The notes: generated by a model from the sequence alone, not told the origin. Positions 1 to 8,626 are shown, numbered from the stretch's first letter. The stretch is DNA of 64,000 bases from Microbacterium sp. MF43 (GCF_012847295.1 NZ_JABBDY010000005.1:1-64000), one strand, 5' to 3'. Made by a program: numbers and translations.

Positions 1-1
1 C

Positions 2-79
2 CGCCGGCACACCAGCCTGGGCGACCTCAGCCCGGCCGACTACGAAGCACTTCACACCGCCGCCGAGATCGCGGCATGA
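2..79 (+). pseudogene. IS3-family transposase (OrfB), C-terminal end only
   Basis: The frame is open from the left edge and encodes 25 residues ending in a TGA at 77-79. The peptide RRHTSLGDLSPADYEALH matches the conserved tail of IS3-family OrfB transposases, which lies just after the DDE catalytic core. Only the last residues lie in the window, so it cannot be judged whether the gene is intact to the left. The inverted-repeat end that follows supports the call. Confidence 0.7.
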
Positions 80-92
80 TCAACACACAAGA

Positions 93-120
93 ACCGTCCG
101 GGAAACCGGGTCAGGCTCCA
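93..120 (+). repeat. Right terminal inverted repeat of the IS3-type element
   Basis: About 15 bases after the transposase stop, the sequence CCGGGAAACCGGGTCAGG ends in CTCCA. Read on the other strand this begins TGGAGCCTGACCCGGTTTCC, typical of actinobacterial IS3-group ends. The element boundary is therefore placed near 120. The matching left end is outside the window, so it was recognised by family resemblance rather than by pairing. Confidence 0.6.
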
Positions 121-477
121 ACCCCGTCAGCCGTATGCCGTGGACTGGGTCGTCTCGATAGAGCCACGAGAGGCTGCAGTGGCGCTCAGTGGCCCCGACG
201 CCATGCGGTTCTCGGAAACTCTGGCGGCTTTGTCGGTACTGTGCGCCTTCCTTGAGACAAAGTCCAGGGGATACAACCACCACGACCGACCCTAGTTCTC
301 GGAACCCCCTCTTCGTCACCTTCACCCACGCGCAATGGCGACGGCGGGACCTAACCGTCACCGGCGACGCCGCCTCGACACACCCGATGGCGGTCCAACA
401 ACCGCCTGCCGATCTGGAGGGTTTCCGCCGGTCAGCGCGCTCTGCTGATCTGACCGTCGTGAGAGCCCGCCAGCGGC
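121..477. other. Gap between IS end and relaxase gene, no gene recognised
   Basis: Open frames run on both strands here but none resembles a known family or has a convincing ribosome binding site. It may be the degraded flank of the IS insertion. No tRNA or clear terminator was seen. Confidence 0.4.
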
Positions 478-3255
478 TCACCGCTGCAGCTCGACGGTGC
501 CCGCAGCCGGTTGCATCACCGCGACGGGCGGTGGCAGGGCGGGACTACGAGCGGCACGAGACAGTTCCCGCGAGGCCGCAGCCCGGGAATCCTTCATGGT
601 GAGCTCCGTCTGCGCGCGGGTCATGCTGTCGGCGACTTGCCGGACGGCGTCCTCGGGCGACGCGGCGACGCACAACGCGGTGTTGTGGATGCGTCCCCGG
701 GTCAGCCCGACATAGAGGCCCGCGGCATCCACACCCGGCCCCACCATCGCCGCGTCCGTCGTCTCGCCCTGGATACCGTGCACTGTCGACGCGTACGCCA
801 GATGGATGTGCTCACCGACGTACTCGAGGGGAATGCGGCGCCGGTCGGTGGTGTCGGTGACGCTCTCAACCTCCATGAGGTCACGCCCGATGCGGCGGAT
901 GCGCCAGGTCGCCCGGTTTTGCACACCGGTTGCCGTGTCGTTGCGCCGGGTCTGGATGATGTCGCCCTCGAGCAGGCGTTGTCCGTGTCGTCCGAGAGTG
1001 ACCCGGTGCGAGTGGATCTGGCCGGTGTCGATGCGGCGTTGCTGGATGGCCTCATTGAGGGCGTGGGCTGCGTCGTTGCTGCTGGTCACCAGCGCGAGTC
1101 GCTGCCCGTGAGCGGCGTGATCGAGCCAGGCGTCCACCATGATCCGATTGGCGTCCTCGAGTGTCGCGACCCGCTGGATGTGGCCTGCCGCACTCAGGTC
1201 TGAAGCCAACACCATTGCTTCCTCGGGCGTCGTCACGTCGCGCAATCGCAGGGTGAGCTGGGCGTATGCCGGGTTGGTGAACCGATGGGTTGAGACGAGT
1301 TCGACTGCTCGGTCCGCGCTTTGCGCCACGAGGGCCATCGCGCCGGCGTGACCGACCGGTGCCGCCTGGCGCGGGTCGCCGACCACCGCGATCCCGAACC
1401 CCACTTCTTGTGCCAGCTCTGCCAGCGCCGCCGCGGTGTGAAGGTCCACCATCCCCGCTTCATCGACGACCACCCGATCCCCGCCCTGCATGGCATACCG
1501 CCGCGGACCCCGGTACGTCGTATGGGTCGCCGGGTCGAGGTCGCCGACACGGAGCCGGGTCCACTGCTGCGCGTCGTGGTGATCGTGCTGCCACCGATAG
1601 CCGTGATCGTGGAGGAGCCCGTGAAGGCTGGTCGCCTCCGCTTTGGTGTGGTGCGCGACGACTGCAGCGGCCTTCTTGGTCGGGGTGACGACGAGTAGTC
1701 GGCGGTGTTGCGCGGCCAGTGCGCTCAAAGCGACCTGCAGGATGGCCGTCTTGCCGGCCCCGGCGGGCCCGGTCACGCACACCAGCCCATCCGAACCCGC
1801 CAGCGCCGCCGCCGCGGCGAGCTGGTCTGGATCGAGCTGCTTGTCTGGCACGACCGCATGGGCCAGGTCGTCGATGGCCCCGGTGGTGGGCACTGCGCCC
1901 GGCTCTGCAAGTTCCGCGTACAGAGCAGCGACGCGAAGTTTCAGGATCACGGTGGCTTCTGCCATCAGCGCCTTGATGTGCGCCGGCTTGTCCTCCTCGT
2001 CGGGCAGCAGGTCGATCACATGACCGGTGGCGCGCTCGCACACGTCGTCGATAAGCTCGTCCAGCAACCCCCGTTCGGCGACGAATCCGCTTGATGCCAG
2101 CGCACGGATGGCGCCGGCCCGGATGTCCCACGGGCTGAACCTTCCGCTGCTGCAGACCGACCGCTTATCGGCGTCGACGACAGCGGCCGCCGCGAGACTG
2201 TCTCGGTCCAGCTGCGCGAGTGGAACCGGTGACGGCTCGACGCGTTCACGATGCTCGAGCAGCAGCGGATCGATCGCGGCGATTTCCTCTCGCACCTTTG
2301 CCTCCCAGGACGGTTCATCCACAGGGGCGGGCTTGTTCGGCCGCCCGTGCGCCCAGGCTCTCTCGTCGATGTGGTGAAGGTCCTCCGGCCCGGGATGCAG
2401 CCCGGGATGCTCGTCCTGCCACGCCGCGAGAAGCGCCGCCCGGTTCGCGTCTATCTGGTTGGACCGTCGCGAGAACGGCCGGACCGCAGGGGTGAGTTCG
2501 GTGATCTCTCCGTGCGGGCCCAGCGTGTACCCGCGTGCGGCGAGCGCCGCGACCCACTCGGGATCGGTGCGGGCAGCGAGCTCGCCTTCCGCGTTCACCA
2601 CCGTGTGCAGCTTCATCGCGACCCGCGAGTCGAGGTTCGACCACTTGCCGTCCTCGCCCTGCACCTTCACGCTCAGCCATAGATGACGGTGAATGTGCGG
2701 GTCCAGCGACCGCGACCGGCGGTGCCGGAGCTCAACCACCTCGAGCCGCGCAATACGTTCCCGGATGCAGCCACCTGCCCCGCGTCGAGCGTTGAGCTCA
2801 CGCCGCCACAACTGGATGATGCGGTCACGCAGCCGGTCCTGCAGCTGCTCGAACGCCTCCGCAATCTCCGGGTCGATCAGCGCGGCGATGCTGTACGACT
2901 TGGGGAAGTTGATTGTCCCGTCCAGTAGCAGGTCCGCGTTTGGCGCGCGCATCACCCGACCGCGCGGCGACGCCGTCGCAGGCTCCTCACCGCTCACCCA
3001 GCGGCGCAGTGCTCGCGCCCCGAGCCGATCACGGGCAACCTGGTGCCCCATCACGGTGAACCGCTCGACCCGCGTGCCGCGACCGTACGCGACCGCGGCG
3101 TCGACCCCAGCCGGCCGAGTGAGATGCGCGTCGCACGCACCGTCCAACGCGTACCCGACAGCATTGCGGACGCCGCGAGACTGCGTCCCGCGCTTCCACC
3201 GTCGCAGCCCCCCACGCATACGATCAGAGTACGCTGATTTGCTTATTCGCGACAT
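478..3255 (-). CDS. MobF-type conjugative relaxase with helicase domain (TraA/TrwC-like)
   Basis: About 925 residues from an ATG at 3255. An ATG at 3219 (MRGGLRRW) is an alternative start. The N-terminal third is a TrwC-type relaxase domain. H178, H189 and H191 in the stretch ELRHRRSRSLDPHIHRHLWL reproduce the MobF metal triad with the spacing known for TrwC (11 and 2). Y35 and Y57 are candidate nucleophilic tyrosines. The second half is a superfamily 1 helicase with Walker A GPAGAGKT and a DEAG Walker B. Such proteins nick the transfer origin, stay covalently bound to the strand and unwind it. At 925 residues it is shorter than many actinobacterial TraA proteins. No coupling protein or type IV secretion gene is nearby, so the element is mobilisable at best, or decayed. 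Confidence 0.85.
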   Translation of the reverse strand: MSRISKSAYSDRMRGGLRRWKRGTQSRGVRNAVGYALDGACDAHLTRPAGVDAAVAYGRGTRVERFTVMGHQVARDRLGARALRRWVSGEEPATASPRGRVMRAPNADLLLDGTINFPKSYSIAALIDPEIAEAFEQLQDRLRDRIIQLWRRELNARRGAGGCIRERIARLEVVELRHRRSRSLDPHIHRHLWLSVKVQGEDGKWSNLDSRVAMKLHTVVNAEGELAARTDPEWVAALAARGYTLGPHGEITELTPAVRPFSRRSNQIDANRAALLAAWQDEHPGLHPGPEDLHHIDERAWAHGRPNKPAPVDEPSWEAKVREEIAAIDPLLLEHRERVEPSPVPLAQLDRDSLAAAAVVDADKRSVCSSGRFSPWDIRAGAIRALASSGFVAERGLLDELIDDVCERATGHVIDLLPDEEDKPAHIKALMAEATVILKLRVAALYAELAEPGAVPTTGAIDDLAHAVVPDKQLDPDQLAAAAALAGSDGLVCVTGPAGAGKTAILQVALSALAAQHRRLLVVTPTKKAAAVVAHHTKAEATSLHGLLHDHGYRWQHDHHDAQQWTRLRVGDLDPATHTTYRGPRRYAMQGGDRVVVDEAGMVDLHTAAALAELAQEVGFGIAVVGDPRQAAPVGHAGAMALVAQSADRAVELVSTHRFTNPAYAQLTLRLRDVTTPEEAMVLASDLSAAGHIQRVATLEDANRIMVDAWLDHAAHGQRLALVTSSNDAAHALNEAIQQRRIDTGQIHSHRVTLGRHGQRLLEGDIIQTRRNDTATGVQNRATWRIRRIGRDLMEVESVTDTTDRRRIPLEYVGEHIHLAYASTVHGIQGETTDAAMVGPGVDAAGLYVGLTRGRIHNTALCVAASPEDAVRQVADSMTRAQTELTMKDSRAAASRELSRAARSPALPPPVAVMQPAAGTVELQR

Positions 3256-3283
3256 ACCTTCGCAGAAGTGCCTACGTGCATTG

Positions 3284-3299
3284 CTGTACGTCGGTACAG
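3284..3299. promoter_or_regulatory. CTGTAC-4-GTACAG palindrome upstream of the relaxase
   Basis: A perfect inverted repeat (6-base arms CTGTAC and GTACAG, 4-base loop) lies about 30 bases upstream of the relaxase start. A third GTACAG half-site is at 3343-3348. It could be an autoregulatory operator of the relaxase or part of a transfer origin; the sequence alone does not decide. Confidence 0.4.
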
Positions 3300-3631
3300 A
3301 TCGCGCACCTGCCGTCATGCTGCCGGCGGAGTGTGGTCGGCGGTACAGGTTTGCGCGGCGCGGTAGGCGCGCGATCATCGGGCATCGTCACGAGCGGGGT
3401 GTACGAATCATCGATCGCAACGACGGCGGGCGACCGGTCAGTCTCAGGCTGAGCACACGTTGCAGGACCCACCTGCGGGCAACCTCGTCGCGGAGCGTGT
3501 GCGTGGTCCAGCCATGACGCGGTTCGCTCCGGCGTGCCGCGGCGCTACGGCCCGCGGCAGCAGCGTCCACCGATTCCGCTACCCTGATGCTGTTTGCGAC
3601 TCGAGATCGCACTGGTTGCAGGGGAGCAGTT
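3300..3631. other. Divergent intergenic region between relaxase and PASTA gene
   Basis: About 330 bases without a supportable gene. It contains the extra GTACAG half-site at 3343-3348, a TACCCT hexamer at 3581-3586 that could be the -10 box of the rightward gene, and the ribosome binding site GGGGAG at 3621-3626. Confidence 0.4.
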
Positions 3632-4870
3632 GTGGGGGAAGAGGTTTCGGAACCGGCGGTCGACGACGCCCTCGAGCGCGAGCCCAAGAGCGGCGCCGGG
3701 GAAGCGGCTCAACCGTTGCCAGCCAAGCGCGGCTGGCGCCCCAGCAGTCGAACAATCAGCGTCGCTGCGGTCGTTGTCGTCGTCACAATCGTGCTGAGCG
3801 TTCTGACGACAGTGATCGTCGATCAGGTCACAAGAATCACTGTGCCGCAGGCTGAAGGCGAACCTCTGGCGGATGCGATTGCCGCTGTCGAAGACAGCGG
3901 ACTCGAAACGAAGATTGTGACCGAGTCCGATTTCTGCGAGGACGACGTTCGTGCGGCCGAACTCTGCGTCGTGCAGTCCCAACGGCCGGAGCCAGCCGAA
4001 CGCGTTCACACCGACCGCACGGTCGTCCTGGAAGTCGTCCCCATGGATGTCGTGGTTCCGGAAATGAGCGGCATGTCTCTCGACGAAGCGCAGGCTGCCA
4101 GTGCGGGGATCGGCATCACTGTGGAGGCAGCAGACCCAACCGCCGACCGAGTGGATGGCTTTGAGGAGTGGAAGATCCTCGAGCAAACCGCGACAGGGTC
4201 AATGGCGGCGGGCGAGTCCGTCTACGTCACGCTCGACCGACCTCTCGTTGACGCCCCCGACGTCGTGGGACTGCCGCTGGAAGCAGCACTCGACCAGCTC
4301 ACCGTGGCGGGCTTCGAACCTCGCCCGGCGGGGCCGCCTGCGGACGACTATGACCCGGCGTGGGTAGTAACGGCGACCAACCCTGCTGCCATGGACGGCA
4401 AACTCCCCATCGCAAGCTCAGTCAAGCTGGAATGGGGCGTGAAAGTTCCCAACGTCGTGGGAGCCACCGATCTGGCTGCAACCAGCACCCTCTCGAACGC
4501 GGGCCTGGAGGTAAGCGGCTCAACGTCAGGCTCGCAGAAGGTCAGTTCTCAGCAGCCCAAGGCCGGGACAATCGTGGAGCCCGGGTCAGATGTCGCGATC
4601 ACCCTCGAAGCGCCCTCCATCGTCTACGAAGTGGTCGGCAACGGCAGCCGGGCCAGCATTACCTGGATCGCGCCTGGGACCTACAACATCAGCCAAGCGA
4701 CGAACGAACCGCTTCCGTGGCGAAAGAGCTGGCCCGGGGACTCGAGCTACCGCAACTTCAACGCGCAAATCCTCGACGGCACAAGTATCACCTGCAACAT
4801 CTACGTGAACGGCCAACGGGTACGAACGAATACCTCGACGGGTCAATATGCCGTGGTCAGCTGCGGCTGA
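3632..4870 (+). CDS. Membrane-anchored protein with four PASTA repeats and a C-terminal MmpS-like domain
   Basis: 412 residues from a GTG at 3632 that follows GGGGAG with 5-base spacing. A short cytoplasmic N-terminus precedes one transmembrane helix (about residues 42-67). Four PASTA repeats follow (about 68-138, 139-203, 204-268 and 269-326). PASTA modules bind muropeptides or beta-lactams in StkP/PknB-type kinases and some PBPs. Residues 328-412 resemble the MmpS/transport-accessory fold, with YEVVGNGSRA near the start and conserved cysteines in ITCNIYVNG and YAVVSCG. There is no kinase domain. The protein is therefore probably an extracytoplasmic wall sensor or binder of unknown role. The fusion is unusual and may be cargo specific to the island. 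Confidence 0.75.
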   Translation: MGEEVSEPAVDDALEREPKSGAGEAAQPLPAKRGWRPSSRTISVAAVVVVVTIVLSVLTTVIVDQVTRITVPQAEGEPLADAIAAVEDSGLETKIVTESDFCEDDVRAAELCVVQSQRPEPAERVHTDRTVVLEVVPMDVVVPEMSGMSLDEAQAASAGIGITVEAADPTADRVDGFEEWKILEQTATGSMAAGESVYVTLDRPLVDAPDVVGLPLEAALDQLTVAGFEPRPAGPPADDYDPAWVVTATNPAAMDGKLPIASSVKLEWGVKVPNVVGATDLAATSTLSNAGLEVSGSTSGSQKVSSQQPKAGTIVEPGSDVAITLEAPSIVYEVVGNGSRASITWIAPGTYNISQATNEPLPWRKSWPGDSSYRNFNAQILDGTSITCNIYVNGQRVRTNTSTGQYAVVSCG

Positions 4871-4976
4871 CCGGGACCACACCGGACCGTGCTCGTCCGT
4901 GCACACTCGGCACCGTCAGCGACCGGCATCCGTGCCCAAGAAATACGAGCACTGACCAGGCCGGTAGTCTCCCGTC

Positions 4977-5402
4977 ATGGCACCCACCCGCAGACTCCTT
5001 GCGCTCGGGGTGGGCGCGGCACTCCTGCCAGGCCTTGTGGGCTGCGGCGGAAACGATCGAGGGGTGAGCATCCCGCTGGGATACGAATCCCTCGACCAGT
5101 GCCAGCCGCGCTCGTTGGCAGTGGAGAATCTTCGTGAGCTCGGCGAGCCAGAGTGCAACCTCGCCGGCTCGTCGCTGGTCTTCCCCGATGGGTATTCTCT
5201 CCCCACCTCTAACGTCGGTGACGTCTTCTCCTCGACGTCCTCCCCCGGCGAACACACGTATCTCATCGTGAATTGGGGAGTTCCAGGAGTCGGAGCGTTC
5301 ACGGTTCACGGCGATGAACTGCTGGGCCTCTGGGCGACGTGTGATGAAGCTGAGCGACTACAACGCGAGCAGGCGAGGGTCGAGGGCGTAGAACTTGATT
5401 GA
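4977..5402 (+). CDS. Putative small lipoprotein
   Basis: 141 residues. The N-terminus has two arginines, a hydrophobic stretch and a lipobox LVGC, so it should be lipidated and anchored outside the membrane. The mature part has no family I recognise; it contains two further cysteines. It lies 106 bases after the PASTA-MmpS gene on the same strand, so both products may act at the cell surface. The ATG lacks a strong Shine-Dalgarno sequence. Confidence 0.6.
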   Translation: MAPTRRLLALGVGAALLPGLVGCGGNDRGVSIPLGYESLDQCQPRSLAVENLRELGEPECNLAGSSLVFPDGYSLPTSNVGDVFSSTSSPGEHTYLIVNWGVPGVGAFTVHGDELLGLWATCDEAERLQREQARVEGVELD

Positions 5403-5739
5403 ACGGCGGACGATCAGGAACCGGCTCTTCGCGCGGTGATCGAGCCCGTCACACGACTCCCGGTATGCCAAATGCGTACGATCCAGGTTGGGCTTGTTGC
5501 TCTGGCCTAGGGACGGCGACGTTGTGTGGGTAGAGGTGAGCCGTCTGAAGCGTGACCGTCCTCGTGTCGCAGCCTCAGCGGGTGTCGCGCAGGTCACGCA
5601 AGAACCTGCGGAGCCGCTCGACTGGCCCGAGCGGCACACGGGCGTCTACGTCACCGATATCTCTGAGCCAGAGCGCGCCGGGCTTCTAAGTTCCGCATCA
5701 ATCGGAAGCCAGCACAAAGTTCGTCGGCGCCCGGACGCT
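5403..5739. other. Gap between lipoprotein and nucleotidyltransferase genes
   Basis: Convergent intergenic stretch of 337 bases. Open frames exist on both strands (for example minus-strand 5358-5639) but none has recognisable similarity, a good start signal, or convincing composition. No clear terminator hairpin was found. Confidence 0.35.
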
Positions 5740-6402
5740 CTACCTCTGGACTGCCCTCAACGCTCCGCCCTGCCCAAGGGTGGCGATCCGGTCGGCCCGG
5801 CGATAGTCGTCCCACGTGCCGCAGTCGATCGCAGTGCCATCGAAGGTCACCAATTCCAGACCCCCAGCGTCGTACGCGGTTCTCCAGATGACTCGATATA
5901 GATCGGACGGAACCGCCTTCAGTTGTGCCGCGTCAGCAGCAGGCAACAGGCTTGCACCAATGAACCGAGCTTTACCAAAGTCGGATCGCCTCGGTGTAGG
6001 GATGACAAGGAGGCGCGGCCGCTGTCGATCCCAGCCGCGCCAGAGTCGAGTCAAGTCGCCGTCTATCCACGCATCGCCGTTGTGGATGAGCACATCCCGT
6101 CCGTCGATCCATTGGGCCAGATTGCCGATTGCGCCTGCCGTGCCCAAGATCTCGTCCTCGACCTCGACGTGAACTGGTCGTCGACGGAAATGGGAGACGA
6201 TCTGGCCAGCCAGGTAGTGCGCATTTACGGCGACTTGCTCGTCGCTCACCCCGAGCCGCTCGACCACCCAATCAATGATGGGTCGGCCCCCAACCGGACA
6301 TAGAGGCTTCGGAGTCGAATCGGTGAGCGGGCGCAACCGTTCACCGCGTCCGGCGGCCAGAACGACAACTGCCATATCGTTGATGCTTCGGGTGCTGTCC
6401 AT
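5740..6402 (-). CDS. Sugar-1-phosphate nucleotidyltransferase-like protein (COG1208 type)
   Basis: About 220 residues from an ATG at 6402; an ATG at 6375 (MAVVVLAAG) would remove nine residues. The signature VVLAAGRGERLRPLTDSTPK is the G-x-G-x-R-L-x-P-L-T...P-K-P loop of nucleotidyltransferases that make NDP-sugars from NTP and sugar 1-phosphate. HNGDAWIDGD carries the expected metal-binding aspartate. The C-terminal left-handed beta-helix of GlmU-type enzymes is missing, so this is a single-domain form. It is divergent from the NUDIX gene with only 43 bases between starts, suggesting joint control and a shared nucleotide or sugar-phosphate substrate. Confidence 0.75.
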   Translation of the reverse strand: MDSTRSINDMAVVVLAAGRGERLRPLTDSTPKPLCPVGGRPIIDWVVERLGVSDEQVAVNAHYLAGQIVSHFRRRPVHVEVEDEILGTAGAIGNLAQWIDGRDVLIHNGDAWIDGDLTRLWRGWDRQRPRLLVIPTPRRSDFGKARFIGASLLPAADAAQLKAVPSDLYRVIWRTAYDAGGLELVTFDGTAIDCGTWDDYRRADRIATLGQGGALRAVQR

Positions 6403-6445
6403 GCCACAGTCAGCGTATGGCTGGCGAGACACTAAGGTGGCCTCG

Positions 6446-6979
6446 ATGAGTGACATCGCGGATCCCATTCAGATCACCCGAGGCGGTGTCGCCCGTGGAC
6501 TGGGATACGCCCTGGTTTGCTCGGGCTACCTCGTCGAGGACGACAAAGTGCTGTTGGTACATCATCGCGGATTCGATAAGTGGGTCCCGCCGGGCGGCCA
6601 CATCGAGGCCGGCGACATGTTCCATGAAACCGCGGCCCGCGAGGTCAAGGAAGAGACTGGGCTGGATGTCGAGGTCTTGAGCGCGACACCGTCGCTCTTA
6701 AACGATGACAATGCGACTGCTCTGCCCGGCCCCTTCTATGTGGACGTGGAACGGGAGGGCTTCCACATTCCCGCGATCGTGCAGTTCTACTTCGTGCGGC
6801 GCGTCGACCGTGAGGCTCCCATATCGGCGCAACTGTCAGAGGTGCATGAGGTGGGATGGTTCGACGCGGCGCAGATCGAGCAAATTCCTACGTTCGAGCA
6901 GGTGCGAATGCTCAGCCGCTACGCCCTCGAGCACCACCCCGACGTTCAGTCATCGACGATGGGTGCGATCAACTCGTAG
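6446..6979 (+). CDS. NUDIX hydrolase
   Basis: 177 residues from an ATG at 6446, preceded by AAGGTGG with 5-base spacing. The NUDIX box is complete: GGHIEAGDMFHETAAREVKE continues into ETGLD, giving the G-x5-E-x7-REVxEExG pattern that binds magnesium and cleaves nucleoside diphosphates linked to another moiety. The exact substrate cannot be read from sequence. It sits between the divergent nucleotidyltransferase and the convergent cyclase-like gene, whose 3' end it overlaps by 34 bases, so the three genes appear to be a compact functional unit. Confidence 0.8.
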   Translation: MSDIADPIQITRGGVARGLGYALVCSGYLVEDDKVLLVHHRGFDKWVPPGGHIEAGDMFHETAAREVKEETGLDVEVLSATPSLLNDDNATALPGPFYVDVEREGFHIPAIVQFYFVRRVDREAPISAQLSEVHEVGWFDAAQIEQIPTFEQVRMLSRYALEHHPDVQSSTMGAINS

Positions 6980-8301
6980 ACGTATCGACGCTGCTCCTGG
7001 ACGCTCAGAACGACGTGGGGTACGGCGTCGAATGACGCGGTGACGGCGCTCGAGTTGATCAGCTTCACGTCTTGGTGGATCGACGAAACCTGCTTCCCGG
7101 TCGCGTCGGCAAGTTCCTGGGTCGTCGCGCGTCCGCCCATTTGGTGTAGTGCTAGTAGGGTAACCATCGGTCCGGGGCTTAGAGCCATCTCGGCGTGCGC
7201 TTTGGTTCCGAGGACCTCGATCGTCCGTTCGTTGATCCGGATGCCTCGGATCTGGCCGAGCCTGGGTTCCTCAGGAGCCGGTAGGGGCTTTGGCGCGACC
7301 AGCACCGAATCGGGGCGCGCAGCTTCGAAGGCCATCACCGTGTGATAGGCCGCACGAATCGTTGCTTTGCCTTCGGGCTTGCCCGGCTCGGTCCACAACC
7401 GCTCGTCGACAGACCAGCGGCGGGATAGCCGGTCGAACACCGACTTCAATTGCCGCGGTGGTTCCGGATAGCCAGCGAGAACGCCGCGCACGCACTCCGC
7501 ATACGCCATGTGCACCCAATGGGTGCCTTTCTCATCCACATCCTCTTCGGTTCGGCCGTCCCATGCCCGCATATTCGCCATGAGCCAACGACCTCCGTCC
7601 TCACGCGCGTGCGTAATTTCCGGATTCGCGCTCAGGTGGGCGAGGTAGCCCAGCGACATCGTCGCCAGTGCAGTCTTAGCAGCGCTTCGCTCGTTCCCGG
7701 TGGTGGGACGCACCGGCCAGGAGCCATCGTCGAGCTGTAGTGAGAGCAACCGCGCGCCGCCGGCGAGCGCGAGCTCTAGTGCCACCTCTTGCTCCTCGGT
7801 AGCGAGACCGCCGTGCGTCTGGTCGGCGAGCAGCAGTCGAACGAGCGAACAGATGGCTCGGGCAGTCTGATGAATTGAATCCGGTGCTTCGCCGCGCGTC
7901 TCCGGCCAACCGCCCTGGAACTGTGATTCAGAGAGGAAGCGGAGGCTGAACCGCACCGTCTCCATCGCAACATCGGAACCGAACAGCACTTCGGGATATG
8001 TGGTCAAGCCTTCGAGCCCGAACGACACGAACCGAGTCCGTTCGCCCCGCCCGAAGTGCTCGCCCGGGTAGCTCGGCTCCGGGCGGCAATACGCAGGGAT
8101 CGCGGCCGAGATGTATTGAATCACTCGAGACCCGACGTCTGTTCCACGGCCGGCAGCGCGTAACACAACCCCAACCTCAGCTGTGTTCACGATGCTTGAC
8201 ACCGACGTCGGAGTTAGACCCCACCCACCGTCCGGTCGCGGCAATGACTCCAACTGGCGGGCAACGTGCTGAAGCTGAGTTCGGTACAGCGAGGAATTCA
8301 T
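6946..8301 (-). CDS. Terpene-cyclase/prenyltransferase-like alpha-toroid protein with C-terminal HTH
   Basis: 451 residues. The first 330 or so contain repeated helix-turn units with motifs such as PDGGWG, QGGWPETRG and DDGSWPV. These are typical of the squalene-hopene cyclase / protein-prenyltransferase barrel (QW-like repeats). No DxDD acid motif of class II cyclases is visible, so cyclase activity is doubtful. The last 90 residues contain a winged-helix-like segment (QMGGRATTQELADATGKQVS), suggesting DNA binding. A substrate-sensing barrel fused to an HTH would suit a regulator of the neighbouring NTase/NUDIX genes. An operator-like repeat lies just upstream of its start. The function is unknown. 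Confidence 0.6.
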   Translation of the reverse strand: MNSSLYRTQLQHVARQLESLPRPDGGWGLTPTSVSSIVNTAEVGVVLRAAGRGTDVGSRVIQYISAAIPAYCRPEPSYPGEHFGRGERTRFVSFGLEGLTTYPEVLFGSDVAMETVRFSLRFLSESQFQGGWPETRGEAPDSIHQTARAICSLVRLLLADQTHGGLATEEQEVALELALAGGARLLSLQLDDGSWPVRPTTGNERSAAKTALATMSLGYLAHLSANPEITHAREDGGRWLMANMRAWDGRTEEDVDEKGTHWVHMAYAECVRGVLAGYPEPPRQLKSVFDRLSRRWSVDERLWTEPGKPEGKATIRAAYHTVMAFEAARPDSVLVAPKPLPAPEEPRLGQIRGIRINERTIEVLGTKAHAEMALSPGPMVTLLALHQMGGRATTQELADATGKQVSSIHQDVKLINSSAVTASFDAVPHVVLSVQEQRRYVYELIAPIVDD

Positions 8302-8316
8302 CGGCCCGCCCCACGA

Positions 8317-8345
8317 GGTCTGATTCGGTCTGACAGTATCAGACC
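8317..8345. promoter_or_regulatory. Operator-like GGTCTGA repeats between cyclase-like and small membrane genes
   Basis: GGTCTGA occurs at 8317-8323 and again at 8327-8333, and its exact inverse TCAGACC at 8339-8345. The second and third form a perfect 7-base palindrome with a 5-base centre (CAGTA). The site is 16 bases upstream of the start of the HTH-bearing cyclase-like gene and faces the small membrane gene, an expected place for autoregulation. Confidence 0.5.
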
Positions 8346-8449
8346 CGCTTGACGGGCCAGGTATGAAAAAAAGGACTCACGAAGCGGCCACACGGGCCGC
8401 GCCTGACCGGAAGAAGCAATGGCTTCGATTCCGCCCCAAGGAGGTCGAC

Positions 8450-8575
8450 ATGTGGAAGGAAATCGGCCGAACGGTGCGGGCCGCCATTAAAGGATGGGGC
8501 CCGACCGCTCGACTACTGGTCCTGGTGGCAGCGGCAACTGTCATCTGGATCGTGGTGAACGTTACGCTCGCGTGA
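8450..8575 (+). CDS. Small single-pass membrane protein (41 residues)
   Basis: Chosen start is the ATG at 8450 because a perfect AAGGAGG Shine-Dalgarno lies 5 bases upstream; an upstream in-frame ATG at 8363 has no such signal. The peptide begins MWKEIGRTVRAAIKGWG, is basic, and ends in one transmembrane helix (about residues 19-40). A strong hairpin terminator follows 12 bases after the stop. The strong signals at both ends argue that this is a real, independently expressed gene. Its role is unknown. Confidence 0.65.
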   Translation: MWKEIGRTVRAAIKGWGPTARLLVLVAAATVIWIVVNVTLA

Positions 8576-8587
8576 GCATTCACTACT

Positions 8588-8626
8588 GAGAGGGTAGGTG
8601 ATTGGGATCCAATCGCCTACCCTCTC
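8588..8626. terminator. Strong hairpin terminator
   Basis: The arms GAGAGGGTAGGTGATTGG (8588-8605) and its near-perfect inverse (8609-8626) pair over 18 bases with a single G-T type mismatch and a 3-base loop. There is no long T run, as is common in high-GC actinobacteria. It ends the small membrane-protein transcript. Confidence 0.75.

Noticed and set aside
5488-5901. Plus-strand open frame of 137 codons between the lipoprotein and NTase genes
   Set aside because: Overlaps the recognised NTase gene antisense and lacks a ribosome site or similarity.
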